Below are positions 7,223 to 7,476 of a stretch of 7,476 nt of DNA, one piece after another; position 1 is the first letter of the stretch; each line of letters begins with the position of its first letter. The DNA comes from Clostridiales bacterium (GTDB lineage Bacteria; Bacillota; Clostridia; Lachnospirales; Lachnospiraceae). Location of the stretch: NCBI GenBank assembly GCA_021203285.1, contig JAJQBM010000195.1, positions 1 through 7,476 on the forward strand, read 5' to 3'. The notes below the pieces were generated by a model, which saw only the letters and a program-made list of their open reading frames with translations, had not been told where the DNA came from and searched no databases. A program made the translations under genes and the position numbers.

Positions 7223-7235
7223 AGTACTATAAAAT
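7216..7235 (+). promoter_or_regulatory. Palindrome and TATA-like box before the second rhamnosidase
   Basis: The 10-bp perfect palindrome ACTTTAAAGT (7216-7225) overlaps the GH3 stop and is followed by TATAAAAT (7228-7235), which resembles a -10 box. No -35 hexamer is visible at the right distance in the GC-rich gene end. It could mark a weak promoter or nothing at all. Confidence 0.2.
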
Positions 7236-7240
7236 TTATT

Positions 7241-7244
7241 GGAG
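7241..7244 (+). promoter_or_regulatory. Ribosome binding site of the second rhamnosidase
   Basis: GGAG with a six-base spacer to the ATG at 7251, which fixes the start of the downstream gene. Confidence 0.65.
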
Positions 7245-7250
7245 AATCGT

Positions 7251-7476
7251 ATGCTTGAGAAGTGGATTACAAACCGGACGGCCGCACCGTTCTATGCAAG
7301 AAAGGGTTTTTATATTGAGAAGGAGGTAGCAGCCGCCGTTGTGAAGGTCTGCGGTCTGGGTCAGTTCATCCTGCATCTGAACGGTGCGAAGGTGGGCGAC
7401 CACGAGCTGGATCCGGCGTGGACGGATTACAACAAGCTGGCGCAGTATGTGACCTTTGATGTGACCGATGCCATAC
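7251..7476 (+). CDS. Alpha-L-rhamnosidase, GH78, N-terminal part only
   Basis: 75 codons are visible before the window ends. The segment APFYARKGFYIEKEV, then CGLGQFILHLNGAKVGDHEL (34-53), DPAWTDYNKL and TFDVTDAI follow the pattern of the GH78 N-terminal beta-sandwich domain, in which an APxFRK strand precedes a GLGYYELYINGKKV-like strand and a WTDY turn. The start MLEKWITNRT is not a signal peptide, so the enzyme is probably cytoplasmic. It lies 28 bases after the GH3 stop on the same strand and is the second GH78 enzyme in the window. The visible piece does not overlap the visible part of the first one, so their relatedness cannot be judged. The catalytic domain lies outside the window. Confidence 0.88.
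   Translation, partial: MLEKWITNRTAAPFYARKGFYIEKEVAAAVVKVCGLGQFILHLNGAKVGDHELDPAWTDYNKLAQYVTFDVTDAI

Overview
The window looks like part of a carbohydrate-utilisation gene cluster from a Bacillota (Firmicutes) genome, probably a Lachnospiraceae-like gut or anaerobic clostridium. This rests on strong AGGAGG-type ribosome binding sites, short A+T-rich gaps between mid-50s % GC genes (GC judged by eye), and glycosidase subfamilies common in that group. I cannot name the species. All genes are on the + strand and closely packed, and coding sequence covers nearly the whole window.

Layout: (1) 1-2109, the 3' part (702 residues) of an alpha-L-rhamnosidase of family GH78, with its N-terminus outside the window. 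(2) 2150-2980, a metallo-beta-lactamase-fold hydrolase of unknown substrate with a full set of metal ligands. (3) 3037-5487, a GH2 beta-glycosidase of about 816 codons, interrupted by one in-frame TAA (4066-4068) between two otherwise intact halves. (4) 5513-7222, a two-domain GH3 enzyme with the Asp-x-His signature of the NagZ-like beta-N-acetylglucosaminidase branch. (5) 7251-7476, the first 75 codons of a second GH78 alpha-L-rhamnosidase, cut by the window end. No gap exceeds about 56 bases. I see no RNA gene, mobile element, CRISPR array or intrinsic terminator.

Function: neither the three genes with a visible N-terminus nor the second rhamnosidase fragment begins with a signal peptide, so the enzymes are probably cytoplasmic and act on imported oligosaccharides or glycosides. 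Two rhamnosidases would remove alpha-L-rhamnose caps, and the GH2 and GH3 enzymes would trim beta-linked sugars. The actual substrate cannot be read from the sequence, and no transporter or regulator lies in the window.

The most notable point is the GH2 gene. Both catalytic glutamates and all domains are present, but a single stop codon replaces one residue in a conserved barrel stretch, and an ATG lies just 3 nt after it. This is most simply a recent nonsense mutation or a sequence error. A split or reinitiated enzyme is a less likely but testable alternative. I found no convincing new biological system here.
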